In this document: positions 23,101 through 34,151 of the stretch, piece after piece
Layout: each line of letters begins with the position of its first letter
Position numbering within the stretch: position 1 is the first letter of the stretch
Assembly: GCF_029873635.1 (NCBI RefSeq)
Contig: NC_080428.1
Span: 65,813,101-65,877,100, forward strand
Direction of reading: 5' to 3'
Length of the DNA: 64,000 nucleotides
Source: Malania oleifera
Taxonomy: Eukaryota > Streptophyta > Magnoliopsida > Santalales > Ximeniaceae
Translations under genes and position numbers: made by a program
The notes under the pieces: model-generated
Told to the model about the DNA's origin: nothing
The model's database searches: none
The model's input: the letters and a program-made list of their open reading frames with translations, nothing else

Positions 23101-23900
23101 AAAATGAAAAAGGCTATCATATCTGAATTAAACTCTCTATAAAAAAAGGAAGTTTTTGGACCTGTAGTCTAGACACCAGAAGATATCCAACCTGTTGAAT
23201 ACAAATGGGTATTTGTGCACAAGTGAAATGAAAATAATGAATATAAAACAAGGCTTGTCGTACAAGGTTTCTTATAGAAACCTGAAATTGATTATAAGGA
23301 GACATATTCTCCCGTAATTGATGAAATCACTTTCAGATTCTTAATCGTACTAGCAGTCTCTGAACGACTGAGCATGCGTCTTATGGACGAAGTAACAACA
23401 TACCTATATAGATCGTTGGATAATAAAATTTATATGAAAATTCTTGAAGGATTTAAATTGCCTAAAGCAAAACTCAAAAATTTATATTCAATTAAACTCC
23501 AACGTTCTTTATATGGATTAAAGCAATCTAAACGCATGTGGTACAATCGATTAAGTGAGTACCTTGTGAAAGAAGGATTCATAAATGATTCAATTTGTCC
23601 ATGCATTTTTATTAAAAGATCAGAATCCAGATTTGCTATAACTGTTATTTATGTTGATGATTTGAATTTAGTTGAAACTCCTGAAGAGCTCACTAAAGTT
23701 GTTAATTGTTTAATGGCTGAATTCAAGATTAAAGATTTAGGAAAGACAAAATATTGTCTTGGCCTATAGATTGAACGTGTAAATGGCAGAATTCTTGTTC
23801 ATCTATCTAAATATATTGAAAATATATTAAGGCAATTCTATATAGACAAAGTTCATCATTTGGGATCTCCAATGATAGTGCAAATAAGGGGTAGGAATTA
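23101..23900 (+). pseudogene. Reverse transcriptase of copia element B
   Basis: The order is PVEYKWVFVHK, RLVVQGF, EIDYKETYSPVIDEITFRFL, then an open 131 residues with MRLMDEVTTYLYRSLD, LQRSLYGLKQSKRMWYNRL and the catalytic YVDD in VIYVDDLNLVE, then IKDLGKTKYCLGL. The position where most copia RTs have DVxTAYL reads DEVTTYL, so the first acidic site is shifted or lost. Several upstream stops remain. Confidence 0.88.
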
Positions 23901-24604
23901 CTTGATCCTCAAGTACCATATTTAAGTCATATCGGCTCTTTGATGTATCTAGTCAATTGTACAAGACCCGATATTGCGTTTTCTATAAATCTACTAGTAA
24001 GATATAGCTCTGCTCCTACTAGACGATACTTGAATGAAATTAAGCACATTCTACGCTATTTGAGAGGTGCATTTGATTTGAATCTATTCTACTCATTTGA
24101 TTCCAAGTCTCAATTAGTAAGATATGCAAATGCTGGAGATCTATCTGATCCTCACAATGCTAAATCTCAAACTGAACATGTATTTTTTTATGGAAAAACT
24201 GTTATATTTTGGAAATCAGTAAAGTGGACGATTACAGCAACATCCTCCAACCATGAAATTAGTAGAGAATGCATGTGGATCTGATCAATGATTTCTCGTA
24301 TACAAGCAAATTGTGGTCTTAAATCAATTTAGGATATTCTAACAGTTTTATATGAAGACAATGTTGTATGTATAGCTCAACTAAGAAGATGATATATAAA
24401 GGGTGACAAAACAAAACATATATCTCTAAAATTCTTCTATACGCGTGATTTCCAAAAGAATGGTGATATAGATGTTCAACAGATCCGATCAAGTGATAAT
24501 CCAACAGATTTGTTCACCAAAATTTTGTCTATTACAACATTCAAGAAATTGATTCATCTCGTTGGAATGAGACATCTTAAAGATCTTAGCATAAAGAGTT
24601 AATA
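23901..24604 (+). pseudogene. RNase H of copia element B
   Basis: SHIGSLMYLVNCTRPDIAFSI, NEIKHILRYLRGAFDLNLFY, then LVRYANAGDLSDPHNAKSQT gives the RNase H start, with Ala where the first catalytic Asp is expected (YADAG in relatives). SSNHEISRECMWI, LYEDNVVCIAQ and NPTDLFTKIL follow. The Glu and second Asp survive. Stops occur after MWI and in the last third. Confidence 0.85.
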
Positions 24605-25021
24605 CATGAGTGACATCCAAGGGGGAGTGTAATGAAAAATATGAATGTCGCCCCATCTTCCACGCCTTCATTTTTTTACCCTAATAAATGTTTAACTATC
24701 CTTATTGCCCTATATAAAGGCACCCTCCCCTTCTCATTTGAAACACACATATTTGCATGCTTGTACACACATTGCATGCTTGTATACACCTTTGCATGCT
24801 TGAAGTAAGTAGGTATATAGAAAGAAGAGAGGGATAAAGAAAAGAGAGATATCTTGTACAAAACCACTTTCAATATTTTGTACAAGGCCGGTTCCAAATC
24901 ATAATATAATTTCGCCTGAGATGGTGAAATTTTTTATCTCATCTGCCCATAGAGTAGACATAGCCAAGTCACGTAAAATTTTTATCTCATATCTATTTTA
25001 TTTTCTACATATTTTATAACA
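24605..25021 (+). mobile_element. Polypurine tract and 3' LTR of copia element B
   Basis: AAGGGGGAGTG precedes the LTR start TGTAATGAAAAATATG at 24628. A TATA box (CCCTATATAAAGG) lies near 24710, followed by repeated TTTGCATGCTTG. The best end is TTTTATAACA at 25021. The 5' partner LTR is not in the window. Confidence 0.72.
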
Positions 25022-26134
25022 CCTTTTACCTTTTTCTCTTTATTTAGGAGTCATAATCCTTTTCTCTCCTAGTTTTAGTTGTTTTTAAATCACAACATTT
25101 ATGTCAAGGTATCCCTTTAACTCTTAGGTTCTATATGTCATTTTTTTTCCTGAGCCTTAAAATTATTTTCAAGCATAAATGTTCAGACTGTTACCAAAGC
25201 TAGCAATTGAACTAGAATAGACCATGAGCCAACCAAGTTTTGTTATGCAATTCTTAGTTTAGATCTCTTTACAATAGAATTTACCATTCAAACTTCACTA
25301 ACCAATCATGCAATTTTATAAGCAAATCTCATATTTTTTAGGCAAATAAAGCCCATCTATAAATTTTATGAGTGGAGCTCATTTGTCAAAATATGAATAA
25401 ATTTAATTAAAACTCATCTGCTGAATATGAAGAAAACTCATCTGTTAAAATATAAGCAGAACTCATATATCATGTATGAGTAGAACTAATTTGTCAAATA
25501 TAAACAGAACTCATACGTCAAAATGAGTAAACTCATTTGGCGTGGCAAAAATGAGCAAGGTTCATCTGCCGCCTTGTAAGAGCAATGCTGATACGTGTAT
25601 GAGCAAAATTCATTTATAAAATATTAGAACTCAATTTTTTGCATTTGAGCCAAAACTCGAAATCTTTCATCCAAGTAGGAGCTTTTAAAGGACCTATTTG
25701 ATCAGAGTTAAGCCAGCCTCAACATCCTTTATAGACTACTCATAGGGCATTTAATCAACATTATCCACTTGCACGCAATCTTCAGTAGGATGTTTTGCGA
25801 ACGGTATATTGAAATGAAACTTCAAACTGCGTCAGATATCCAACACCAGGTACGATTCGTGGGACGGCAAAGTGGTGGGCTTTGAGCCCAAGGACCACCG
25901 CCCCTCCACTCCACAATAACAAGAAGTCCCATTAGATGGAATCAACAATACGAATCCTCTTCTCAGCACCCAGCACACAACCAAACAAATGGTGCCGTTT
26001 GTTCCAAAGAAGTTCAGTATTGCACAGAAGCACTGATGTGAGAAGTGAGAATATTCTGATTGAAATATATTATTGTTAGAAAATTTTACAAATGCATAGA
26101 ACAGATTTGTGAAACAAAGGTATCCAACATAAAG
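25022..26134. other. Spacer between element B and the p24 gene, with a diffuse repeat
   Basis: This is mostly AT-rich sequence. From 25370 to 25620 a loose repeat of about 25-35 bp recurs with the core AACTCATnTGTCAAAATATGAG, at least seven times. At 25848-25919 lies a GC-rich coding-like scrap. From about 26050 on is the probable 3' untranslated region of the p24 gene. Confidence 0.5.
25848..25919 (+). pseudogene. Short GC3-rich coding-like fragment, unrecognised
   Basis: A frame ending in TAA reads RYDSWDGKVVGFEPKDHRPS then TPQ. About 17 of 23 codons end in G or C, unlike the AT-rich surroundings, which suggests it was once under codon selection. A CAACACCAG acceptor-like step is just before it. 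I cannot name the parent gene. Confidence 0.3.
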
Positions 26135-29100
26135 TTAAAGGAGCTTCTTCCTCTCAAAAAAGGTCTTCAAGTGCCATACTTGCAAGCCTGCCACGGATAA
26201 GCACACAAGCAGCGAAACAAAACTCAACCAGGCCATGTTTGTGTTGGTTGCTCTGTTAAGTTCTTGCATTTCCTCTTCCCTGGAACAACGTTTGACATTT
26301 TTGTCTGAGTGAGTGCAATATTTTAAAGAACACAATTCCTCAAGGAAATGGCAATACATCCTTTTACTTAAATGAAACGTTGAATAAAAAAAACCAATTG
26401 CCTGCTTGAACTGGGCATGAAATTCCACAAAACCATATAAATTTATTACCTTTCCCGAAGATAAAACATCTCATCATGAATGGATTGAACTGTCTCAGAC
26501 AACTTGCTTAGCTCTATTTCCATGACCTACAATTAAAAATACATATACGATCACGATGTACATCAAACGAATAAGATGACTCTGAATTGCAAAAAATGCA
26601 AGTACAGACAGCTAGAAAAGATATTATCACAAGCCTGAAATAAAAACAGGGTTGCATCATAAGATTTAAAACAAGCAGTTGAGCAAAACAATAAGACAGC
26701 CATGATAACAAAAGAATCAGCTTGGCCCAGAACTCTAGAATCCCAAGCAATCATCATCATGCATGACAACAATGCATCTAGATGTGTGAATAAATTGACA
26801 TGAATACAAATATATAACATTGCATAGTGTGGAGAAATCACAGGTGAGAGAGACAAAAGAAAAAATTTGCAGTATTATAAAACAAAGGAATAAAAAATGG
26901 ATAGGACATAAAAAATGACATTATGAAAACATACTAATGAATTGGAGACCCAGTGACAGAATCTTTCAGTGACCAGTACATTAGACACAAGGCAAATTAA
27001 TTCAAAAGTTTTCAGTTAAACAGACACATATAAACCCCAGAAACAGCACGAGAGTAAAATTGAGAATTAGCACGCCTGTAAGAGGTGTGATACTTCTGTA
27101 GGAGTTCTTCATAACCAGCATATAACAAGAGAGCAACTCCTTTCATGTTGGCTAAATCTGGCATCAATTTAAAGCTAGTTCAACACAACAAATTGTTGCA
27201 TGTATTGAAATATAACATAGTCAAAGTGACATCATGAACTCAGCTAAACAAAAATGAGCTTGGTTGGATAGGATTGATTTTCATCACTGCAATCACAAGT
27301 GTAACACACACAAACATATGATAATCCAATAAAAAAGATTATATGATAGCACTACGATCCTCAATTTTTCATGTATAAACGGTACGTGGCAACCCTCCCT
27401 GCGATGTACAAGCATGTGAACCATGGGGTATTCTTTGAATGATCCGCAGAGGGACTGCAGGTACTCCATCAAGGAGGTTTGAGCCATAGCCTAATCTGGC
27501 TCCATCAAAGACATAATGGCATCAAATCAAATGCTTGAAGTCATGGGTATCACCAATGCCCAATGCCCTCCAAGATTCGTACTCATGACCTCCCATCCTC
27601 CAAACCAGATGTGATTAAGATATCATCACAAACCCAGTTGCGATAGCACTAGAATTGCACAAATGTGGGAATAGAGAAAAAAAAATTAAAAAATTAAGCA
27701 TCACTGAAAAGATGTCAAATGCATAAGTTGCACAACCGGGAATAGAACATCAAATTTGTTCATAGCATCAGCAACACCCAGTCAACCACAATACTTCATG
27801 GGAGAAACTAGACCTAGACCTTTTCTAGTTGTAACATACAGTTGATGAGGTGGATATTGATCACACCACCAATCCTAACCTCACAATGCCTCAACTTACA
27901 TGTAAAAAGTTGAGGCAAAAGAAATTATTCTTCAAGAGATTGTGCCCCCAAAATAAAATTCTTGGTCAACAGAGCCACGCCAATTAAGGTACCTAAAATC
28001 AAAGACTCGCGCACATGCCCCTTGAAACAGTAACAAAATCTGCAAAACTTATGCTACCTACTTATTGAGCCTACTAAACTAAAGAATTTGAGTTCTTTCT
28101 TTCTTTTTTTTCTCTCAGAAATAAATATGAATATATGATGCACTATGGAAAACTGAGAGACTGAGAACTGGCCAAAACTTTAAGGCTGTTGACAGGCTGA
28201 TAGTATAGCATTTTATGGCATTCTTAAGACTTGCACTCTACCCTTAAGGATTCTATCCACAAAAAGAGACATATCAATGTTTTTGTCTTCATGAAGAATC
28301 ACTACTGCTGACCACAGGATTCTATATACCGTAGAAGACAAGGAGTTGCAGGAGCTCAGCATTCTAGGTGAATGATGTCTTGATTACATTTATGGAGGCA
28401 AAAGTTTCACTAAAACTTCCATGGACACATTAAATGTAAACAAGAGATGCCCTCTTATTTCACTTTCTCAGTGGCACAAAATACAAGTTGAAAAATCTTT
28501 CTTTTTCCCCTCCTTTCTACAAGTTCATCAATTTTCTTTTTGAGTTTGCTACATTAACAAATTCCCTCTTATTGACTTGGACTAGTCACCTTCCAAGAAC
28601 ACCCAAGTAAACCATAAACAAACTATTTACCTCATCAAAAAACAACCAAGTCCTCCAAGTTAAAATTTGAAAAACTCCTCCTTTCCTATCTGTTCAACTT
28701 AAATGAAGAATAATTGGTGGATGAACAGCAAGACACTCTCATAAGCTCATCTATCTCTACCTCTACAAGTTTCTCCTATAAAAAGTCAAGGTCAACCAAG
28801 CCACACCCCAAATATCTATAGCAGACATACAGTGCCTCTCATTATTTTTCTAATGATTAAATTAACCTGACAAGTTTTTAAAACTTTTAAAGGAGTATTG
28901 CACACATAAGAGTGAACAGGACATATGCTCTAAAATGTGGGGCTTATTTATGAAAAAACATATGGCCAACTATGAGTTGATTTCCAGAAAGAGTAACAGC
29001 ACCGTAGGGCAAATATGTAGCTGGTTGCTTCCTAATTCCTACTACAATAAGCCAAAATAATTAAGAGAGCCTGCTTAGATGATAAAATACAAATTGGATA

Positions 29101-32100
29101 TTGACAACACTAAAAAAAACTCCACCTATTATACCCGTAGTTCATAAGCCTACACTGCCTGCTGGTTGGACCAAATCCAGCCACAACACTAGTTCAAATG
29201 ACATTTAAGTAAGAACCAGAAATGAGCAAGGATCAATCCTGTGCGACCTAGAGTGACTCAGTAAAATTCATTGGCCAAGTTGACCCATACTCCCTTAAAA
29301 AAAATATTGTATGTCTGTTCCCCAGAAGACTCAAACTCTAGTTCCAGGTAAGCAGAGCCCCTCCTTGCCACTCTGGCACGTTAGCCTTTGTAAGTAATCA
29401 ATTGCTATACGCAAAATAATCATAACATACATTAAAAGATTGAAAATAAAGACATATTTGTTAGCCTTTAAAAATAATAAAATACAAATGTTTATTTTTT
29501 CCTATATAGATACATAAAAAAAATTCAGAATATATAAAAAATATAAATGCATAAAACATGTAAAATACATTTAAAGTATTGCACCAATCTGACCATAGGA
29601 TCACTAGTTGGACAAACTAAGTCCCTTATCAAAGGCCAGTCCACTCAGGCCAGGTTTTAAAACATTGATGAAACTTCCCACATATAAAATGAAAATTAAC
29701 ATATATAGACTTATACCTCAGACAAAATAATATGCCACATAAGCTCAATCAGATCAATGTAAAACAATGATTCACAGGCAGCAACATAACACACCTACAA
29801 TCTATGCAAGTTAAAAAGGTCTGAGTTTACCCAGGGACGTTAGTCAGTCAGCCAAGCACAACGCCTAACCAAACATTAATTGGAAAGCCAATTTTCTTAA
29901 GCAGCAGAAACACCAACATGTGATATACACAACACAGTACTGATATGGCAATATGACAATCTTCAAGAAAGCTAATAAGATACAACACAACAGATGGAGA
30001 TGTGTCAATTAATTAATTTGAATAAAAAAAAAAAAAGACATATTCAGGCATAATTAAGGATAATTTCCCCTTTCAGATGTAAAATTATGCATTAAAGTAA
30101 ATTTATGATGAATTATAGACATTATTAATGCAAATTCTATAAACATATTTAATCTACATTCATTTTCAGCATGCATTTACATAATCTGACACAACAAGGA
30201 TGCATTGATTAATTAAAAAAAAAAAAAAAAAAACATATTTGGTCATAATTTTTCCCTTTTAAATGTAAACTACAGAGGCAAAGTAAATTTACAATGAATC
30301 ATTTGCATGCACATTTTATAAATGAATTTCGTCTACATTCTTTCCCAGCATTCATATTTCATATATTGACACTAGACATCCCTAAATAAACCATAAGATT
30401 TATAACATAATGTCATAATCAAAAGGTATCATCAACCATCAAACCTCCTAATAATAAAAAACAAGGCAATTAACAACAAGAAGCATGAAAAATATTGGTG
30501 AAAAAAAAAAGCAGCAAGCTAGTAAAATTATGCAGGAAAAATATGAAAAGACGTGCCACATCTGTGCTCAAATCATACCAAGGCTGTGTCAGAAATAAAT
30601 AGAATTAATTCAAGTTCCACCACGTATTGGACACATGCCGGGCCCTGTTGAACACTGCTGGTGTCCAACACACACTCAGAGGTTCTTGGAGTGTTGGTGC
30701 TTCCTACCAAGTTCCGTAGATTCAAACACGGACAAGAAAAATATTAAACCAAAGCTCCTAAAATTCAATGATCTGACAAGTCACTTGATTTGCCAGCATA
30801 AAAACCACCACAAATGGGAGCATACACAAATTTGGTTAATTTCTCATTCAGAGGTATTTATAAATTTTCTTATATTGGTTGTGTTAAAGATTGTTCCAAT
30901 CTAAATATCATTCAAGACTTCATGATTTTCCGCATGTACAGACAATAGTTCAAATTATACAGGCATATTAATGTATAAATTATATACACAATTTTGGAAT
31001 CCATGTGGACCATCAATAAATAATGCTCTATTTAGATTCCACACAATGATGCTTGAGCTATCTGTATTATTTTGCCTTTTATTGACCCAAACATGTGAGC
31101 TCATTGGAGCCATCATGTATCGTCTTTCTTTTAAAAAAATTGGTAAGCTTTTAAGAAAGTAAGTAGTAACAAAATAGAACTGATTGGAAGCATATTAAAG
31201 TATAATCAAACGAAGATATTTACAGCTCAAAGTTAAAATATTGAGTCAAAAAGCTGAAGAAATGACATTTGAATTTTAATCACTAATCAGAGTATCATAC
31301 ACATTTTCGCAAGCCAATTAAGGAAAATTCCCATCAAAATAGAAAAAAGTAGATTGAGCTCCTTCAAGAATCAAGGGATAAATAACTTGGTATAAATCAG
31401 ACAGCAGAAATATCAATAAAATTGAAGAGCAGAAATATCAATAAAATTGAAGCAAGCAATTTTACACAATAGTACAAATTTTACAGATTGCAGCTCAATT
31501 GCTCAAATTTAAAAATAAAAATATATGATAGAGATGTTTTGGGAATTCAAGTTTCAAAACTACTCTTCTTCTTTAAAAAAAAAAAATTTAATACTAATGA
31601 GCAGTTGAGTGGCAATATGTAGTCAGACCACATAGCTTCAGTAATCACTCTCCCAAAGAGGGGCATCGCAAGGCAAGCATCACCAAAGATAAAATAAAAT
31701 ATATATTTATTGCATGCATCACAATATAGCAAATTCTTCAATCAAATTCATAATATGAAGAATTTATTTTATGCAAGCACTGCATTTATTTTATAAACTA
31801 ACAGTCTTCTTAGACACAGAAAATTCAGCAAAATTAACCCACAAATATAAATGTCTTACAACCATACCAAATTTAATAAATAGCTTGCATTGATAAAAGA
31901 TTATCTCCAGATTCCAAATATACAAAATAGATTAATGACGGTGATTTAACCATCACTTTACCATACCTGATACTCCAAAATGGCATTTTTTTACAGCAAC
32001 TCGATGAATCCATCATTATAAAAATAAAAAATAAAAAACAATTATGAATTCATTCAAGAAACAGATAAACCGCGATTAAATTTTATTTTATTAAAAAAAA

Positions 32101-32688
32101 AATGACAAACATCTAAATTAAATGTAATCACTCAGGAGAAATATTGGGCATAGCATAGCAAGAACTCACGTCAATCTGGCCCTTCTTCGCAACATTCGAC
32201 CAGTCCTTCGCGGCCACACCAGTCTTCCAATCAAAATCAACAGTCAACGTCACCTGGGGCTTGTGATCAGCCGCCCAGAAGCACGCCATGTAATCGCCGG
32301 CTTCCACCGCCGTAAACCCAAACTGCCCAGACTCGACATTTTCCGCTTGGTGATAACTGTTGCCGTAAGATGAAGTCACCTGAAATCAACAGACCGGGGA
32401 GAAAAAAGTAACAACAAAATCACAGGGGAAAAACAGAAAACTTGAAACAAAATTAGGTTTAAAATTTCGATTGAGGCTTACCCGAGCGGTGACTCTGTGA
32501 GTATCAGGCATGGGGTAACCTTCGTTGGGATTGACGACGGAGTACTTCCCTACTGTCATCGAATTGCTTTTGATGTCTTCAGCTATGCATTTGGTGTGAC
32601 CGGATTCAAGCTCAAAGCGTACGGATTGAGAAATGTCTAGAAAGAACCCTAGATTTAGGAGGAGAATGAAATGGAAAAGACGAGACAT
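26135..32688 (-). CDS. Transmembrane emp24 domain protein, p24-delta type
   Basis: Four coding exons on the minus strand, all with GT-AG borders: 32688-32482, 32379-32170, 26526-26450 and 26279-26135, giving 212 residues, the usual p24 length. Residues 1-22 (MSRLFHFILLLNLGFF...) form a signal peptide. Residues 24-130 are the lumenal GOLD domain with the conserved disulphide cysteines Cys34 (HTKC) and Cys102 (YMACFW). Residues 140-179 form the coiled coil (IHDEMFYLREREEEM). Residues 180-200 are the membrane span, and the cytosolic tail HLKTFFERKKLL has the FF and dilysine signals bound by COPII and COPI coats. p24 proteins cycle between ER and Golgi as cargo receptors and in coat formation. 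An in-frame ATG at 32847 would add 53 residues; I reject it because it precedes the signal peptide. The delta assignment rests on the tail and neck; the exact paralogue is not determined. Confidence 0.95.
30008..30388. repeat. Diverged tandem duplication, about 190-bp unit
   Basis: Unit 1 (30008-30203) and unit 2 (30204-30388) both run TTAATTAA, poly-A, ACATATT, GTCATAATT or GCATAATT, TTTCCC, ATGTAAA, AAGTAAATTTA, ATGAAT, CTACATTC, CAGCAT and a GACAC/GACACA end. Point changes and small indels separate them. Confidence 0.8.
31403..31452. repeat. Perfect 25-bp tandem duplication
   Basis: The 25-bp unit beginning AGCAGAAATATC and ending AATTGAAG occupies 31403-31427 and is repeated without change at 31428-31452. 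Confidence 0.95.
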
Positions 32689-32950
32689 ATTGGATGCGAT
32701 GGAGAAGACAGTGCTCGCTAGATTTTCTGGCTTGATGAGCGGAGGAGAAGGAAGGAGAGCGAGAGACAGAGAGAGAGAACGGAGTTCGTCGTGGTCGCAC
32801 GAGATCTGACGACTGCGTACAGATAGACTGGGAAGCGGACGAGGCAAGTGGGCCGGGGCGAGGTTTTTCTGGGCTTAGCGCGGCTCACAGGTCCACAAGT
32901 CCTCAGTTGGCCCAACATGGTAAGCACTGATATGTCAAATTAAAGTGACC
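32689..32950 (-). promoter_or_regulatory. 5' untranslated region and proximal promoter of the p24 gene
   Basis: A GAGA-rich tract (32740-32780) probably lies in the 5' untranslated region. Three TGGGCC/T 'site II' boxes, targets of TCP factors in housekeeping genes, lie at 32849-32854, 32870-32875 and, on the other strand, 32909-32914. No TATA box is obvious. The Mutator-like element begins only about 270 bp upstream of the start codon. Confidence 0.5.
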
Positions 32951-33149
32951 AAATGTTAGGGAGCTTTTTATGAAAATATTAAGAAGAAAAAAAAAAAAAA
33001 ACACACACACACACACACACACAAATATAAGTAGATGAAGGAAATATTACGGTTTTGAACTCAACCGACTTTTGAAAAATCGATTAAGTATTTTTTTTTT
33101 TTTAAATCTAAAAACATCATAACCGACTTTTCGTCCGCGAAGGCAAGGC

Positions 33150-33530
33150 TCACATGGCAGGACGTTCTAGTGCAGTAAGCATTGGTACGGAGGTTTTGTT
33201 CTTTGGCCTGGCAGTCGCAAGTAGTAGTACTAGTGAAGGTAGAGTGGGAGCAGGAGCAATTGGAATAGAAAATAGAAGTGAATAGAAAATAGAAGTGAAT
33301 AGAAAATAGAAGGTCATGCAGCGAAAGCCATAGGAGCACGTTGTCGGTGTCAAGGACCATAGTGACCTTCTGTGGGGGTTTGCCCATGGTGAGGGACATC
33401 ATTATGGTAATGTCATGCTTGAAGATGACCTTATTATTATTATTATTATGAGTAGTAGTAGTACGGGAGTTGGAAGGAACTGAGGTTGTGGGACTCGAGG
33501 CTTCTAACCCAAATGAGATAGATGACTGAG
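33150..33530 (-). pseudogene. Captured fragment of a pepsin-type aspartic protease gene
   Basis: The minus strand reads KVIFKHDITIMMSLTMGKPP then QKVTMVLDTDNVLLWL. This matches the N-lobe start of plant A1 aspartic proteases of the PCS1/nucellin-like kind, where GTPPQ and VLDTGSELSWL are usual. The catalytic Asp is present, but the DTG triad reads DTD. After a tandem triplication of 17 bp (33263-33312), the reading continues with CDCQAKEQN and SCHVSLAFADEKS, resembling the CxxxxLCHxxLSYADxSS stretch of the family. The frame is open for 113 residues yet lacks the rest of the enzyme. It could make no working protease. Confidence 0.6.
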
Positions 33531-33532
33531 TT

Positions 33533-33835
33533 TTGATGGGTACTAATATTATGGATGTCCTTGGAGAACACAGGGTTGAATTGAATTTGAATGATCATAA
33601 AGAAGAGAAGAAGAAAAAGATGATGATGATATTAAGGTGGAATCCGAAGAAGGGGCAGCAGGACAAGAGAAGAGACTGCGGATATATGCATGGAGGACTA
33701 ATTCAATTCGACCAAGAAGAAGATGAATTAAACCCCCAGGGTGTGGTTCAGGCGGTAGTGCAGGCTGCGAGAGTGCTTCTCACGAGGTCAGGTGTTTTAA
33801 CCCTCTCGGGTTCATTTCCGTCCCTGAATTCCTGA
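33533..33835 (+). pseudogene. Unrecognised 100-residue open frame inside the Pack-MULE
   Basis: The frame starts MMGTNIMDVLGEH and has a Lys-rich, low-complexity middle. It ends with QAVVQAARVLLTRSGVLTLS then GSFPSLNS. The GVLTLSGSF phrase resembles the PPC domain of AT-hook (AHL) proteins, where SLSGSF follows a strand, but the match is too short to name. It may be a second captured scrap. I do not claim a functional gene. Confidence 0.25.
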
Positions 33836-34151
33836 ATTTACCTCCCTTTGGAGTTGTTGGGTCGGCTTCAAGAGGTGCAGGATTAGTCATGTGGATCGTA
33901 AAATGGACATGTGGAAACTCGGTGCGTAATCTTAAAAAAAAAAAAAAAAAGATGAATTAGAAGAAAAAAGACAGAGTTGCAGAAGATAAAAAGTCGGTTT
34001 TTATGTTTTTAGGTTTTTTTTTTTTTTAAATACTCAATCATTTAACTCTCAAAAAGTCGATTGAGTTCAAAATTGTAATATTTCCCCCATCCGCTTATAT
34101 TTGTGTTTTTTCTTAATATTGTCATTAAAAAAACACACACACACAAATGTT

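Larger units (their letters stand above)
26527..32169 (-). other. Intron 2 of the p24 gene (5.6 kb)
   Basis: The intron is AT-rich with poly-A runs. The donor is GTGAGT at 32169 and the acceptor TTGTAG before 26526. No intact gene is seen. It carries a diverged tandem duplication (30008-30388), a perfect 25-bp duplication (31403-31452), and old repeat-like patches near 27540-27660 and 29220-29400 with phrases such as GATTCGTACTCATGACCTCC that recall degraded retroposons. Confidence 0.8.
32958..34143. mobile_element. Mutator-like element with long inverted repeats (Pack-MULE candidate)
   Basis: The left arm (32958-33133) and right arm (33985-34143) are inverted copies: each reads, from outside in, TTTTTATGAAAATATTAAGAA or close, poly-A, an AC-repeat, CACAAATATAAG, GGAAATATTAC, TTTTGAACTCAA, CGACTTTT, a T- or A-tract, CTAAAAACAT and ACCGACTTTT. 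CAAATGTT flanks both sides (32950-32957 and 34144-34151), one base short of the 9-bp duplication usual for Mutator. The 850-bp interior has no transposase but carries host gene sequence. It is therefore a non-autonomous, gene-carrying element. Confidence 0.75.

Noticed and set aside
32386-32847. Earlier in-frame ATG at 32847 as p24 start
   Set aside because: It would put 53 basic, Ser-rich residues before the signal peptide and exceed the family length; the ATG at 32688 begins a normal signal peptide.
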